Part shown: positions 25,416 to 32,927 of the stretch, one piece after another
How the letters are laid out: each line of letters starts with the position of its first letter
Position numbering within the stretch: position 1 is the stretch's first letter
From: Mycolicibacterium rufum
GTDB taxonomy: Bacteria > Actinomycetota > Actinomycetes > Mycobacteriales > Mycobacteriaceae
DNA: 64,000 bases
Direction: 5' to 3'
Assembly: GCF_022374875.2 (NCBI RefSeq)
Contig: NZ_CP092427.2
Span: 4,712,001 to 4,776,000, forward strand
Position numbers and translations under genes: made by a program
The notes under the pieces: generated by a model
Told to the model about the DNA's origin: nothing
The model's input: the letters and a program-made list of their open reading frames with translations, nothing else
The model's database searches: none

Positions 25416-26468
25416 CTACCCGCGGTAATCCGAGGTCTCGGCGAGGTCGGCGGCCGAGGCCATCAAATCCGTCACGACCGGTCCGAAGGCGAGCAGCTTC
25501 TCGTCGTCACCGGCCCGCTGGAAACCCTGCTCCAGCACGATCGCCAGTTTCCACTTGGCCAGCACCAGGTAGTAGTCCAGGTCGTCGACCTGACGGCCCG
25601 AGACCTCGGCGTAGTGGGCGACCACCTGCTCGCGGGACGGCATCCCGCGCATGTCGACATAGCTCATCTCCGCGGCGCCGTCACCGCCGGGCCAGCTCTG
25701 CACCATCCACCCAAGATCGAGTTTCGGGTCGCCCACCGTGCCCATCTCCCAGTCGACGATCGCCGCGAGCCGGGCGGGCGCGCCGTGCCGGTACATCACG
25801 TTGGCGAACTGGTAGTCGCCGTGCATCAGGCCGGGGACGAAGTCGAGGGGCTTGTGCGCCTTCAGCCACGCCGTCGCCGTGTCGAGTCCGGGCAGATCGC
25901 GCTTCTCGATCCGTTTCAGGAAGCCGGTCCAGCGGTCGACCTGACGTTCGTGGAAGCCGTCCGGCCGGCCGAGGTCCTGCAGCCCTTTGGCGCGCCAGTC
26001 GACCCTGGACAGCAGCGCGATCCCCTCGGCCAGTTGATAACTCAGACCCGGCCGGGCCGAATCGTCGCTGTCGAACGGTTCCGGCCAGCGGCCGTGGCTG
26101 TCCATCGGTGACCAGCCGTCGACGAACCCCATCAGGTAGAACGGCCGGCCCATCACCGACGCGTCGTCGCAGACGCCCACGGCCGTCGTGTGCGGCACGT
26201 CGGTGCCGTCGAGCGCCTCGATGATCCGCCATTCCCGCAGGATGCCGCTGTCGCGGTCCGGGGGAGCGCCGGGGGGTGGCATCCGCAGCACGCACCGCTC
26301 GTCGCCGCGGGTGAGCTCGTAGATGACGTTCTGGGTGCCGCCCGACAGGAAACGGGTCTGCAGCGGTGCGCCGGCACCGGGCAGGCCCGCGTCGTCCATC
26401 CAGGCGGCGAGTCGCTCGGTGTCGAGGGCACTCTTCGGCTGGGGGTCCGCTCCGCGAGCGTCGCTCAC
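25416..26468 (-). CDS. APH-type phosphotransferase, likely acyl-CoA kinase partner of FadE
   Basis: A 350-residue phosphotransferase with the Brenner loop GLMHGDYQFANVMY and the DFG-like VDWEMGTVGDPKLDLG. GTG 26468 overlaps the FadE stop by 4 bases (GTGA). Among ACAD10/ACAD11 and the bacterial LvaA/LvaC pair, a kinase of this type phosphorylates 4-hydroxyacyl-CoA and the dehydrogenase-like partner removes the phosphate. The overlap here with a 432-residue FadE repeats that arrangement as two genes, so turnover of 4- or gamma-hydroxyacyl-CoA is the favoured inference. Confidence 0.87.
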   Translation of the reverse strand: MSDARGADPQPKSALDTERLAAWMDDAGLPGAGAPLQTRFLSGGTQNVIYELTRGDERCVLRMPPPGAPPDRDSGILREWRIIEALDGTDVPHTTAVGVCDDASVMGRPFYLMGFVDGWSPMDSHGRWPEPFDSDDSARPGLSYQLAEGIALLSRVDWRAKGLQDLGRPDGFHERQVDRWTGFLKRIEKRDLPGLDTATAWLKAHKPLDFVPGLMHGDYQFANVMYRHGAPARLAAIVDWEMGTVGDPKLDLGWMVQSWPGGDGAAEMSYVDMRGMPSREQVVAHYAEVSGRQVDDLDYYLVLAKWKLAIVLEQGFQRAGDDEKLLAFGPVVTDLMASAADLAETSDYRG

Positions 26469-27763
26469 GTGTTGCCGACCTCCGCTTCGAGGACGTCCGC
26501 GAACCGCTCCCGGGCCGCATCGCGCTTGCGCGGCAACCACTCCGACGGCCAGACGTCGGCGCTGGCCGTGTAGTTGCGCAGCACCTGTTTGGCCACGGTG
26601 GTCTTGTGCACCTCGGTCGGGCCGTCGGCCAGACCCATCACGGCCGCGCCGGTCACCATGCCCAGGAACGGCATCTCGTTGGTCACACCGAGCGCGCCGT
26701 GCACCTGCATGGCGCGCCAGGCGATGTCGTGCAGCACGGTCGGCATCACCACCTTCACCGCGGCGATGTCCTTGCGCACCTTCTTGTAATCGTTGTATTT
26801 GTCGATCTCCCAGGCGGTGTGGAGCACCAGCAGCCGGAACTGTTTGAGTTGCGCATAGGAGTCGGCGATGTAGGCCTGCACCGCCTGTTTGTCGGCGAGC
26901 AGGCTGCCCGCGGTCTGCCGGCTCAGCACCCGCTCGCACATCATGTCGATGGCCTTCTGCGCGAGCCCGATGGTGCGCATGGCGTGGTGGATGCGGCCGC
27001 CGCCCAGCCGGGTCTGCGCGATGACGAACGCCTGCCCTTCACCGCCGAGCAGCGCCGAGTCGGGCACGCGCACATTGTCGTAGTGGATCAGCGCGTGGCT
27101 TCCCTCGCCGTCGCGTTCGCCGTGCAGACCGACGTTGCGGACGATCTGCACTCCCGGCGTGTCGGTGGGCAGCAGGAACATCGACATGCCTTGGTACGGG
27201 CTGACGTCGGGGTTAGTCACCACCATCACGATGAGGAACGACGCGGTGTTGGCGTTGGAGGAGAAGTACTTCCAGCCGTTGATCACCCAGTCATCGCCGT
27301 CGCGGACGGCGCTGGTGGTGAATTGCGTGGGATCGGCTCCGCCCTGTGGTTCGGTCATCGAGTAGCTGGAGAACAGCTCGCCGTCGAGCAACGGGCGCAG
27401 GTAGCGCTCTTTCTGCTCGGGCGTGCCGTAGTGGGCGATGATCTCGGCGTTGCCGGTGTCGGGTGCCTGGCAGCCGAAGATGACCGGCGCCCACTGCGAG
27501 CGGCCGAGGATCTCGTTGAGCAGCGCCAGCTTCAGCTGCCCGTACCCCTGCCCTCCGAGCTCCGGGCCGAGATGGGTGGCCCACAACCCTTTCTGCCGCA
27601 CCCGGTCCTTGAGAGGATCGACGACGGTGCGACGTGTCTGGCTCAGTGGCGTGAACTGCAGGTGCGGCCAGATCAGGTCGAGGGGCTCGACCTCGTCTCG
27701 GACGAAGTCGTCCGCCCAGTCCAGCAACTGTTGATAGTCAGGGTCGGTCTCGAAGTCCCACAT
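26465..27763 (-). CDS. Acyl-CoA dehydrogenase, ACAD10/11-like
   Basis: A 432-residue acyl-CoA dehydrogenase, longer than the window's other FadEs. YSMTEPQGGADPTQFTTSA, INGWKYFSSNANTASF and the C-terminal GLADGPTEVHKTTVAK loop (glutamate retained, with GPTE in place of GTSE) are the forms seen in ACAD10/11 relatives. Coupled to the kinase gene downstream. May catalyse elimination of a phosphorylated 4-hydroxyacyl-CoA rather than, or as well as, simple dehydrogenation. 18 bases downstream of the TetR gene. Confidence 0.92.
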   Translation of the reverse strand: MWDFETDPDYQQLLDWADDFVRDEVEPLDLIWPHLQFTPLSQTRRTVVDPLKDRVRQKGLWATHLGPELGGQGYGQLKLALLNEILGRSQWAPVIFGCQAPDTGNAEIIAHYGTPEQKERYLRPLLDGELFSSYSMTEPQGGADPTQFTTSAVRDGDDWVINGWKYFSSNANTASFLIVMVVTNPDVSPYQGMSMFLLPTDTPGVQIVRNVGLHGERDGEGSHALIHYDNVRVPDSALLGGEGQAFVIAQTRLGGGRIHHAMRTIGLAQKAIDMMCERVLSRQTAGSLLADKQAVQAYIADSYAQLKQFRLLVLHTAWEIDKYNDYKKVRKDIAAVKVVMPTVLHDIAWRAMQVHGALGVTNEMPFLGMVTGAAVMGLADGPTEVHKTTVAKQVLRNYTASADVWPSEWLPRKRDAARERFADVLEAEVGNT

Positions 27764-27781
27764 GCGGCCTCCTTGCCTGCG

Positions 27782-28429
27782 TCAGGATCTCTGGGATCCG
27801 GTGATGAACGTGCAGATGTCGGCGGTGACCACGTCAGCGAACGCGCGGTCACCGAAGGCGCCGGCCGCCCAGTGCCGGGCGCCCTCGCTGACGAGCGTCT
27901 GCGCCACGTAGGCCAGATGCGTGATGTCGACCTCGGGTCTGATCTTGCCGTCGGCCTGTGCCCGGCGGAACAGCTCGGTGAACATGTCTGCGTCGACGTC
28001 GGGAGGACCGCCGGCAGCCAGGATGCGGTGTTCGTGCCGGTAGCCCTCGAGGATCGTCTCGATGATGAGCTCGGGTGGATTGCGCGCCATGGACCGCTCG
28101 AAGGCGGTGAGCGCCGCACGGAGGACGGCATCGATCTCGTAGGGCTTGTCGAGCATGGCGTGGATCGTGCGGGACGCCGACTGCGTGGACAGCACGCCCA
28201 CCTCGAACAGCACGTCTTCCTTGCGGGGAAAGTAGAAGTAGAACAACGCTTTCGACACGCCCGCCGCGGCGCAGATGTCGGCGACCGTGGTGGTCGCGTA
28301 ACCCTTGGTGCGCCACATCGCCATGGCCCCCTGCACGAGCTCCCGCTTCGTCTCGCGAGAGCGGGCGCGCTGGAAGGAGGCGCGGCGCTGACCGAGGTCA
28401 GCGACGGCGCTGCCGTCTTTGGCGGGCAT
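27782..28429 (-). CDS. TetR-family transcriptional regulator
   Basis: A TetR protein of about 215 residues from ATG 28429 (in-frame ATGs at 28441 and 28465 would add 4 or 12 residues). The helix-turn-helix is TTTVADICAAAGVSKALFYFYFPRKEDVLFEV. Ligand domain follows. Lies in the same direction as the FadE-kinase-MDR genes and 54 bases downstream of the EBP-like gene, and so is probably the local regulator of that minus-strand group. Confidence 0.9.
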   Translation of the reverse strand: MPAKDGSAVADLGQRRASFQRARSRETKRELVQGAMAMWRTKGYATTTVADICAAAGVSKALFYFYFPRKEDVLFEVGVLSTQSASRTIHAMLDKPYEIDAVLRAALTAFERSMARNPPELIIETILEGYRHEHRILAAGGPPDVDADMFTELFRRAQADGKIRPEVDITHLAYVAQTLVSEGARHWAAGAFGDRAFADVVTADICTFITGSQRS

Positions 28430-28483
28430 AATCCGCACCATACAACGGCCAGGCCCGTAGGCCAACAGTTGACCGGCGTCTAA

Positions 28484-29287
28484 CTAACTCTCGTCGACGG
28501 AGGCGCTGACGGCTGCGGCCGCGCCCGCCCTCCGGGTCAGGTGGTCGATCTGGATGCGGATTGCCGCCAGCACGAACGGCGGCAGGACGATGAAGGGCAG
28601 GTTCTCCCCGATGAACTTGAACCAGAACCCGAACGCGCCCTGGCCGATGTCGCTGAATCCCGATCCCACCTCGGCGAGGAAGTACACGGCGGTACTGCTG
28701 TAGATGATGGCCACGCCGGTGAAGGCCTGCCACAGGCAACGGATGCGCGATTCGGTCGGCAGGCCCCTGCGGATCAGACGCGTCCACGCGACGAACACCA
28801 TGATGCCGGTGGTGACACCGACGACCTCCAGTGCGAAGGTCCAGGGGTTGCCGCTCGTGTAGCGGGTGTCGGCCAGCCCGTACTGCCACCACAGCCATTT
28901 CCAGCCCGGGTCGGCGGTGGGCTCCCAGAGTCCGAACGGGTGACCGATGAGGAACATCAGCTCGTATCCGATCTGGCTGGCCGCGCTGTAGGGCAGCCAG
29001 AACAGCGTCAGCTCCGCCGCCTTGTCGAGACGGGTGCGGTTCTCGCCGGGTGCGTCCCACAGCAGAACGAGCGGCAACAGGATGACCGGAATGCCGAACA
29101 GCAGGTTCGCGACGACGTCGGCGGTGAACGTCGGAGCGATCAGCCCGACGCCGACCCCGACCGTCATCACCACGAACACGATCGCGGTCAACGCGGCCGT
29201 CGCGACATAGATCCGCAACCGGTGAGGCGCCCAGGGCTGTGCGAAATCGGGTTCACGGGAGCCGTGGTCGTTCGCGGCGTCACGCAC
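28484..29287 (-). CDS. EXPERA/emopamil-binding-protein-like membrane protein
   Basis: A 267-residue integral membrane protein with about six hydrophobic segments (roughly 26-50, 57-77, 92-117, 149-170, 185-205, 220-243). The pattern matches the eukaryotic sterol delta8-delta7 isomerase EBP as I know it: Q105-x3-E109 where EBP has its His-x3-Glu, WWQYGLADTRY against WKEYxKGDSRY, Glu154 14 residues after that Asp as in EBP, YFLAE, and FIGENLPFIVLP against FMNALWLVLP. The catalytic histidine is therefore Gln here. It may isomerise, or only bind, a sterol/terpenoid-like substrate. Starts at GTG 29287. Confidence 0.72.
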   Translation of the reverse strand: MRDAANDHGSREPDFAQPWAPHRLRIYVATAALTAIVFVVMTVGVGVGLIAPTFTADVVANLLFGIPVILLPLVLLWDAPGENRTRLDKAAELTLFWLPYSAASQIGYELMFLIGHPFGLWEPTADPGWKWLWWQYGLADTRYTSGNPWTFALEVVGVTTGIMVFVAWTRLIRRGLPTESRIRCLWQAFTGVAIIYSSTAVYFLAEVGSGFSDIGQGAFGFWFKFIGENLPFIVLPPFVLAAIRIQIDHLTRRAGAAAAVSASVDES

Positions 29288-29309
29288 GTCATGTCCTCCG
29301 ACCGCAGAA

Positions 29310-29324
29310 ATATCAACTACTTGT
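29310..29324. promoter_or_regulatory. MarR-type box, copy 1
   Basis: ATATCAACTACTTGT (ACAAGTAGTTGATAT on the other strand). Repeated exactly at 29406-29420, and in variant form before the reductase gene at 32928. It lies between the divergent EBP-like gene and Rieske cassette B. Confidence 0.6.
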
Positions 29325-29405
29325 CACCAGATGTCCGTGAGCGTAGGACGCCGGGCGGTGAGCGGCACACGGTTCTGCCGAATCGGCGGGGGCCCGCCGA
29401 TCGGT

Positions 29406-29420
29406 ATATCAACTACTTGT
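29406..29420. promoter_or_regulatory. MarR-type box, copy 2
   Basis: Second exact copy of ATATCAACTACTTGT, 96 bases from the first and 79 bases before the Rieske gene at 29499. Probably the operator that controls cassette B. Confidence 0.62.
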
Positions 29421-29498
29421 TATTGGTCTGGGCGGCGTATACCGTCGGCAGGGGCGACTCAGAGCGAATTGTTGACTGCAGCAACAGGAGAGACGACG

Positions 29499-30770
29499 AT
29501 GGCCCGTTTTCCCAAGCCCGCAGAAGGCAGCTGGACCGAACACTATCCCGAGCTGGGCACCGGGCCGGTGTCCTACCGGGACTCGATCGACCCCGATTTC
29601 TACGAACTCGAGCGCAGGGCGGTGTTCCAGCGCGCCTGGCTGAACGTCGGCCGGATCGAACAGCTGCCCCGCACGGGCAGCTACGTCACCAAAGAGTTGA
29701 AGGTCGTCAACACCTCGATCATCCTGGTGCGCACCCGGTCGGGCGACGTCAAGGCGTTCCACAACATCTGCCGGCACCGCGGCAACAAGCTGGTGTGGAA
29801 CGACATGCCACTCGAGGAGACCAGTGGGGTGTGCCGCCAGTTCACCTGCAAATACCACGCCTGGCGCTACGACCTCGACGGGAATCTGACGTTCGTGCAG
29901 CAGGAGGGCGAGTTCTTCGACCTCGACAAGAGCCGCTACGGGCTGGTGCCCGTGCACTGCGCCGTCTGGGAGGGGTTCGTCTTCGTCAACTTCGCCGCCG
30001 AACCGGAACAGACGCTGCGCGAGTTCCTCGGTCCGATGATCACCGATCTGGAGGGCTATCCGTTCGAGAAGATGACGTCGCGGTTCCACTACCGCTCCGA
30101 GGTGAAGGCGAACTGGAAGCTCTACATGGACGCGTTCCAGGAGTTCTACCACGCGCCCGTGCTGCACGCGAACCAGTCGCCGACGGCGTACTCCAAGGCG
30201 GCCGCGGAGGCGGGTTTCGAGGCGCCGCACTACCGGATCGAGGGTCCGCACCGATTGGTGAGCACGTCGGGTGTGCGGGCCTGGGAGATGGCCGACGAGA
30301 TGCGCAAGCCGATCGAGGACATCTGTCGCAGTGGCCTTTTCGGTCCGTGGGACACACCCGACCTGGGCGAGATGCCGCCGGGCCTCAACCCCGCCCGGTG
30401 CGATCCCTGGGGCCTGGACTCCTTCCAGCTGTTCCCCAACTTCGTGATGCTGTTCTGGGGTCAGGGCTGGTACCTGACCTACCACTACTGGCCGACGTCG
30501 GTCAACACGCACGTCTTCGAGGGGACCGTGTACTTCCCGGCGCCGCGCACCCCCCGCGAACGGATCGCCCAGGAGTTGGCCGCGGTGTCGTTCAAGGAGT
30601 ACGGATTGCAGGACGCCAACACGCTGGAGGCCACCCAGTCGATGGTGGAGTCGCGGGTGCTCGACGACTTCGTGCTGTGCGACCAGGAGGTCCTGATCCG
30701 TCACCTGCACAAGGAGACCGCGGCCTGGGTGGAGGACTATCGGCGTTCGACGGCGGAGGTCCAGGCGTGA
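29499..30770 (+). CDS. Rieske non-heme iron oxygenase, alpha subunit (cassette B)
   Basis: A 423-residue oxygenase. Rieske ligands are Cys91, His93, Cys117 and His120; the iron site is D211-AFQ-E215-FYH218-APVLH223. ATG 29499 (MARFPKPAEGSW) is chosen because it aligns with both paralogues; the frame upstream to 29331 runs through the operator region. Its substrate is unknown, but it is clearly closer to cassette C's enzyme than to cassette A's across the Rieske domain. The next gene overlaps its stop by 4 bases. Confidence 0.95.
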   Translation: MARFPKPAEGSWTEHYPELGTGPVSYRDSIDPDFYELERRAVFQRAWLNVGRIEQLPRTGSYVTKELKVVNTSIILVRTRSGDVKAFHNICRHRGNKLVWNDMPLEETSGVCRQFTCKYHAWRYDLDGNLTFVQQEGEFFDLDKSRYGLVPVHCAVWEGFVFVNFAAEPEQTLREFLGPMITDLEGYPFEKMTSRFHYRSEVKANWKLYMDAFQEFYHAPVLHANQSPTAYSKAAAEAGFEAPHYRIEGPHRLVSTSGVRAWEMADEMRKPIEDICRSGLFGPWDTPDLGEMPPGLNPARCDPWGLDSFQLFPNFVMLFWGQGWYLTYHYWPTSVNTHVFEGTVYFPAPRTPRERIAQELAAVSFKEYGLQDANTLEATQSMVESRVLDDFVLCDQEVLIRHLHKETAAWVEDYRRSTAEVQA

Positions 30771-31117
30771 GCGGCGCAGCGGCCACGTCGACGGCGACAT
30801 TACCGCCGGAGTTCGCCGACCTCGAGGAGTTCTCCGACTGGTGCCTGGGTTCGGAGCCCGAACGTTACGCGAAGCGGCTGTCCTCCACGATGCCGGAGAT
30901 TCAGGCCTTCTACGACGCCGTGACCGCGCGGGCCGAGGAGGCCATCGCCTACTGCGACAAGTTCCCCCTCGACGATCTCCCCGAGGACGTGCTCAACCTC
31001 ATGCATCTGCTGTATTCGATGATCCAGGTGTCGTTTCCGGTCGAGTGCTGGAAGCAGCCGAAGGTGCCCGACTCCGGCGCGACGAGTCTGGACTGCGACG
31101 CCGAGCCCAGGCCGTGA
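30767..31117 (+). CDS. Small Rieske-associated protein of unknown function (cassette B)
   Basis: A 116-residue protein from GTG 30767 (GTGA overlap). Almost the same core as the cassette A copy: FADLEEFSDWCLGSEPERY, STMPEIQAFYD, AYCDKFPLDDLPED, QVSFPVECWKQPKVPDSGA. No known domain. The high conservation between two copies in different operons argues for a defined interaction surface, most likely the partner oxygenase. Followed by the amidohydrolase with another 4-base overlap. Confidence 0.87.
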   Translation: MSGAAATSTATLPPEFADLEEFSDWCLGSEPERYAKRLSSTMPEIQAFYDAVTARAEEAIAYCDKFPLDDLPEDVLNLMHLLYSMIQVSFPVECWKQPKVPDSGATSLDCDAEPRP

Positions 31118-32373
31118 CTCCGCCGTCCGGCGCCCCGGTCACGGTGCTGCGGGCCGCGCGCTGGGCCGACGTCGACGCGGGCCAGGTGCGTTCGCCCGCC
31201 GTCGTCGTCGTCGAAGGCAACCGGATCCGGTCGGTCGATCCTGCGGCGGTCCCGGAAGAGTCGGGCGAGGTGATCGATCTGGGCGACGTCACGCTGCTGC
31301 CCGGCCTTATGGACATGGAACTCAACCTGCTGATCGGCGGCCCGGGCGGTCCCGAGGGGCTGCCCAGTCCGATGCACGGGGTCCAGGACGATCCCGCCTA
31401 CCGGACCCTGCGCGGGGCCGTCAACGCGCGCACCACGCTGGACGCCGGGTTCACCACCGTGCGCAACCTGGGCCTGATGGTCAAGACGGGCGGTTACCTG
31501 CTCGACGTGGCGCTGCAACGGGCCATCGACCAGGGCTGGCACGCCGGACCGCGCATCTATCCCGCCGGTCACGCCGTCACCCCCTACGGAGGGCATCTCG
31601 ATCCGACGGTGTTCCAGCGCCTGGCGCCCGGCATCATGCCGCTGTCGGTCGCCGAGGGGATCGCCAACGGCGTCGACGCCGTGCGGACGTGCGTGCGCTA
31701 CCAGATTCGTCACGGCGCCAAGCTGATCAAGGTGTCGGCGTCCGGCGGGGTGATGTCGCACAGCACGGCGCCCGGGGCGCAGCAGTACTCCGACGAGGAG
31801 TTCGCGGCGATCGCCGACGAGGCCCATCGCGCGGGCGTGCGGGTCGCCGCACACGCGGTGGGGGACAGCGCGATCCGCGCGTGTATCCGCGCCGGCATCG
31901 ACTGCATCGAGCACGGCTTCCTCGCGACCGACGACACCATCACGATGATGGCCGACACGGGGACGTTCCTGGTCTCGACCACGTACCTCACCGAGGCGAT
32001 GGCCGTCGACCGGATCGCGCCCGAGTTGCGCAAGAAGGCCGAAGAGGTGTTCCCGCGCGCGCAGGCGATGCTGCCGAAGGCGATCGCGGCGGGCGTGCGC
32101 ATCGCCTGCGGCACCGACGCGCCCGCGGTCCCGCACGGCCAGAACGCCAGGGAGCTGTGCGCTCTGGTCGCCCGGGGGATGACGCCGATGCAGGCGCTGC
32201 GTGCCGCGACGATCACCAGCGCCGAACTGATCGACGCCGACGACGAACTGGGTCGCCTGGCGCCCGGATACCTGGCCGACGTCATCGCCGTGGCCGGCGA
32301 CCCGTCCCGCGACATCGAGACCACGCTCGACGTGCGGTTCGTGATGAAGGACGGGGTGGTCCACAAGCGATAA
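31114..32373 (+). CDS. Amidohydrolase-superfamily protein with ExN in place of HxH (cassette B)
   Basis: A 419-residue paralogue of the protein at 12635. Strand 1 is LLPGLMDMELNLL, with Glu69 and Asn71 where metal-binding histidines are expected. LIKVSASGGVMS supplies the lysine, AAHAVG and IEHGFL the two later histidines, CGTDAPAVPHG the aspartate. GTG 31114 overlaps the previous stop. Same gene order (Rieske, small protein, amidohydrolase) as cassette A, so these three probably act in sequence on one class of substrate. Confidence 0.87.
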   Translation: MTPPSGAPVTVLRAARWADVDAGQVRSPAVVVVEGNRIRSVDPAAVPEESGEVIDLGDVTLLPGLMDMELNLLIGGPGGPEGLPSPMHGVQDDPAYRTLRGAVNARTTLDAGFTTVRNLGLMVKTGGYLLDVALQRAIDQGWHAGPRIYPAGHAVTPYGGHLDPTVFQRLAPGIMPLSVAEGIANGVDAVRTCVRYQIRHGAKLIKVSASGGVMSHSTAPGAQQYSDEEFAAIADEAHRAGVRVAAHAVGDSAIRACIRAGIDCIEHGFLATDDTITMMADTGTFLVSTTYLTEAMAVDRIAPELRKKAEEVFPRAQAMLPKAIAAGVRIACGTDAPAVPHGQNARELCALVARGMTPMQALRAATITSAELIDADDELGRLAPGYLADVIAVAGDPSRDIETTLDVRFVMKDGVVHKR

Positions 32374-32382
32374 CGTGACCTC

Positions 32383-32859
32383 ATGAAGGCGGACGACGTG
32401 GCCGGTATCGAGCTCACCGACAACATCCTGTGGTTGCTCAAGCAGGCCTTCTACTTCTCGTTGACCACGGTGAACGAGGCGGTCAGCGAGCACGGGGTCA
32501 GTACCGCTCAGATCGGTGTCCTGCGGCAACTCGCCGGCGAGCCGGGGCTCTCGGGCGCCGAACTCGCCCGGCGTTTGTTGATCAGTCCGCAGGGCGTGCA
32601 GCTCGCCCTCACTGCGCTGGAGAAGCGCGGGCTGGTACGGCGCACGCAGGACCCGGCGCACGGGCGCATCCTGCGGGCGTCCCTGACGGCGAAGGGGCGC
32701 AAGGTCGCGACCGCGGTGGTCGGCGATGCGATCGCCGCGCACGACAAGGTGTTCGGCGTGCTGACCGATAAGGAGCAGGCCACTCTGCGGGAGTTGCTCG
32801 GCCGGGTGGTCGAACAGGGCACCGGTCACAAGCTCTACGCCGATCACGTCGACAACTGA
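32383..32859 (+). CDS. MarR-family transcriptional regulator
   Basis: A 158-residue winged-helix regulator: TAQIGVLRQLAGEPGLSGAELARRLLISPQGVQLALTALEKRGLVRRTQDPAHGRI contains the recognition helix and wing in pieces. The dimerisation helices flank it. It sits inside the operon of cassette B, directly before a promoter with two tandem CAAGTACTTG-type boxes, which are typical MarR palindromes in size; it is the likely regulator of those boxes and of the two before 29499. Confidence 0.92.
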   Translation: MKADDVAGIELTDNILWLLKQAFYFSLTTVNEAVSEHGVSTAQIGVLRQLAGEPGLSGAELARRLLISPQGVQLALTALEKRGLVRRTQDPAHGRILRASLTAKGRKVATAVVGDAIAAHDKVFGVLTDKEQATLRELLGRVVEQGTGHKLYADHVDN

Positions 32860-32882
32860 CCACTGCCGCGCGGCGTTGAATG

Positions 32883-32897
32883 ACAATCACTTGAGAT
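32883..32897. promoter_or_regulatory. MarR-type box, copy 3
   Basis: ACAATCACTTGAGAT, a variant of ACAAGTASTTGATAT, with the next copy 20 bases on, so that both lie on the same DNA face. Confidence 0.5.
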
Positions 32898-32902
32898 TAA
32901 TG

Positions 32903-32917
32903 ACAAGTACTTGATAT
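32903..32917. promoter_or_regulatory. MarR-type box, copy 4, and -10 element of the reductase promoter
   Basis: ACAAGTACTTGATAT contains the perfect palindrome CAAGTACTTG. It overlaps a good -10 hexamer, TATTCT at 32915-32920, eight bases from the ATG at 32928, which would place the transcription start at or next to the start codon (leaderless mRNA). The core also resembles the KstR2 consensus AnCAAGnnCTTGnT, differing at the first base. Confidence 0.62.
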
Positions 32918-32927
32918 TCTGGCGCCG

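Noticed and set aside
28541..30766. Upstream extension of the small-protein frame of cassette B
   Set aside because: The open frame begins antisense to the EBP-like gene and runs through the Rieske gene in another frame; only the part from GTG 30767 matches its paralogues.
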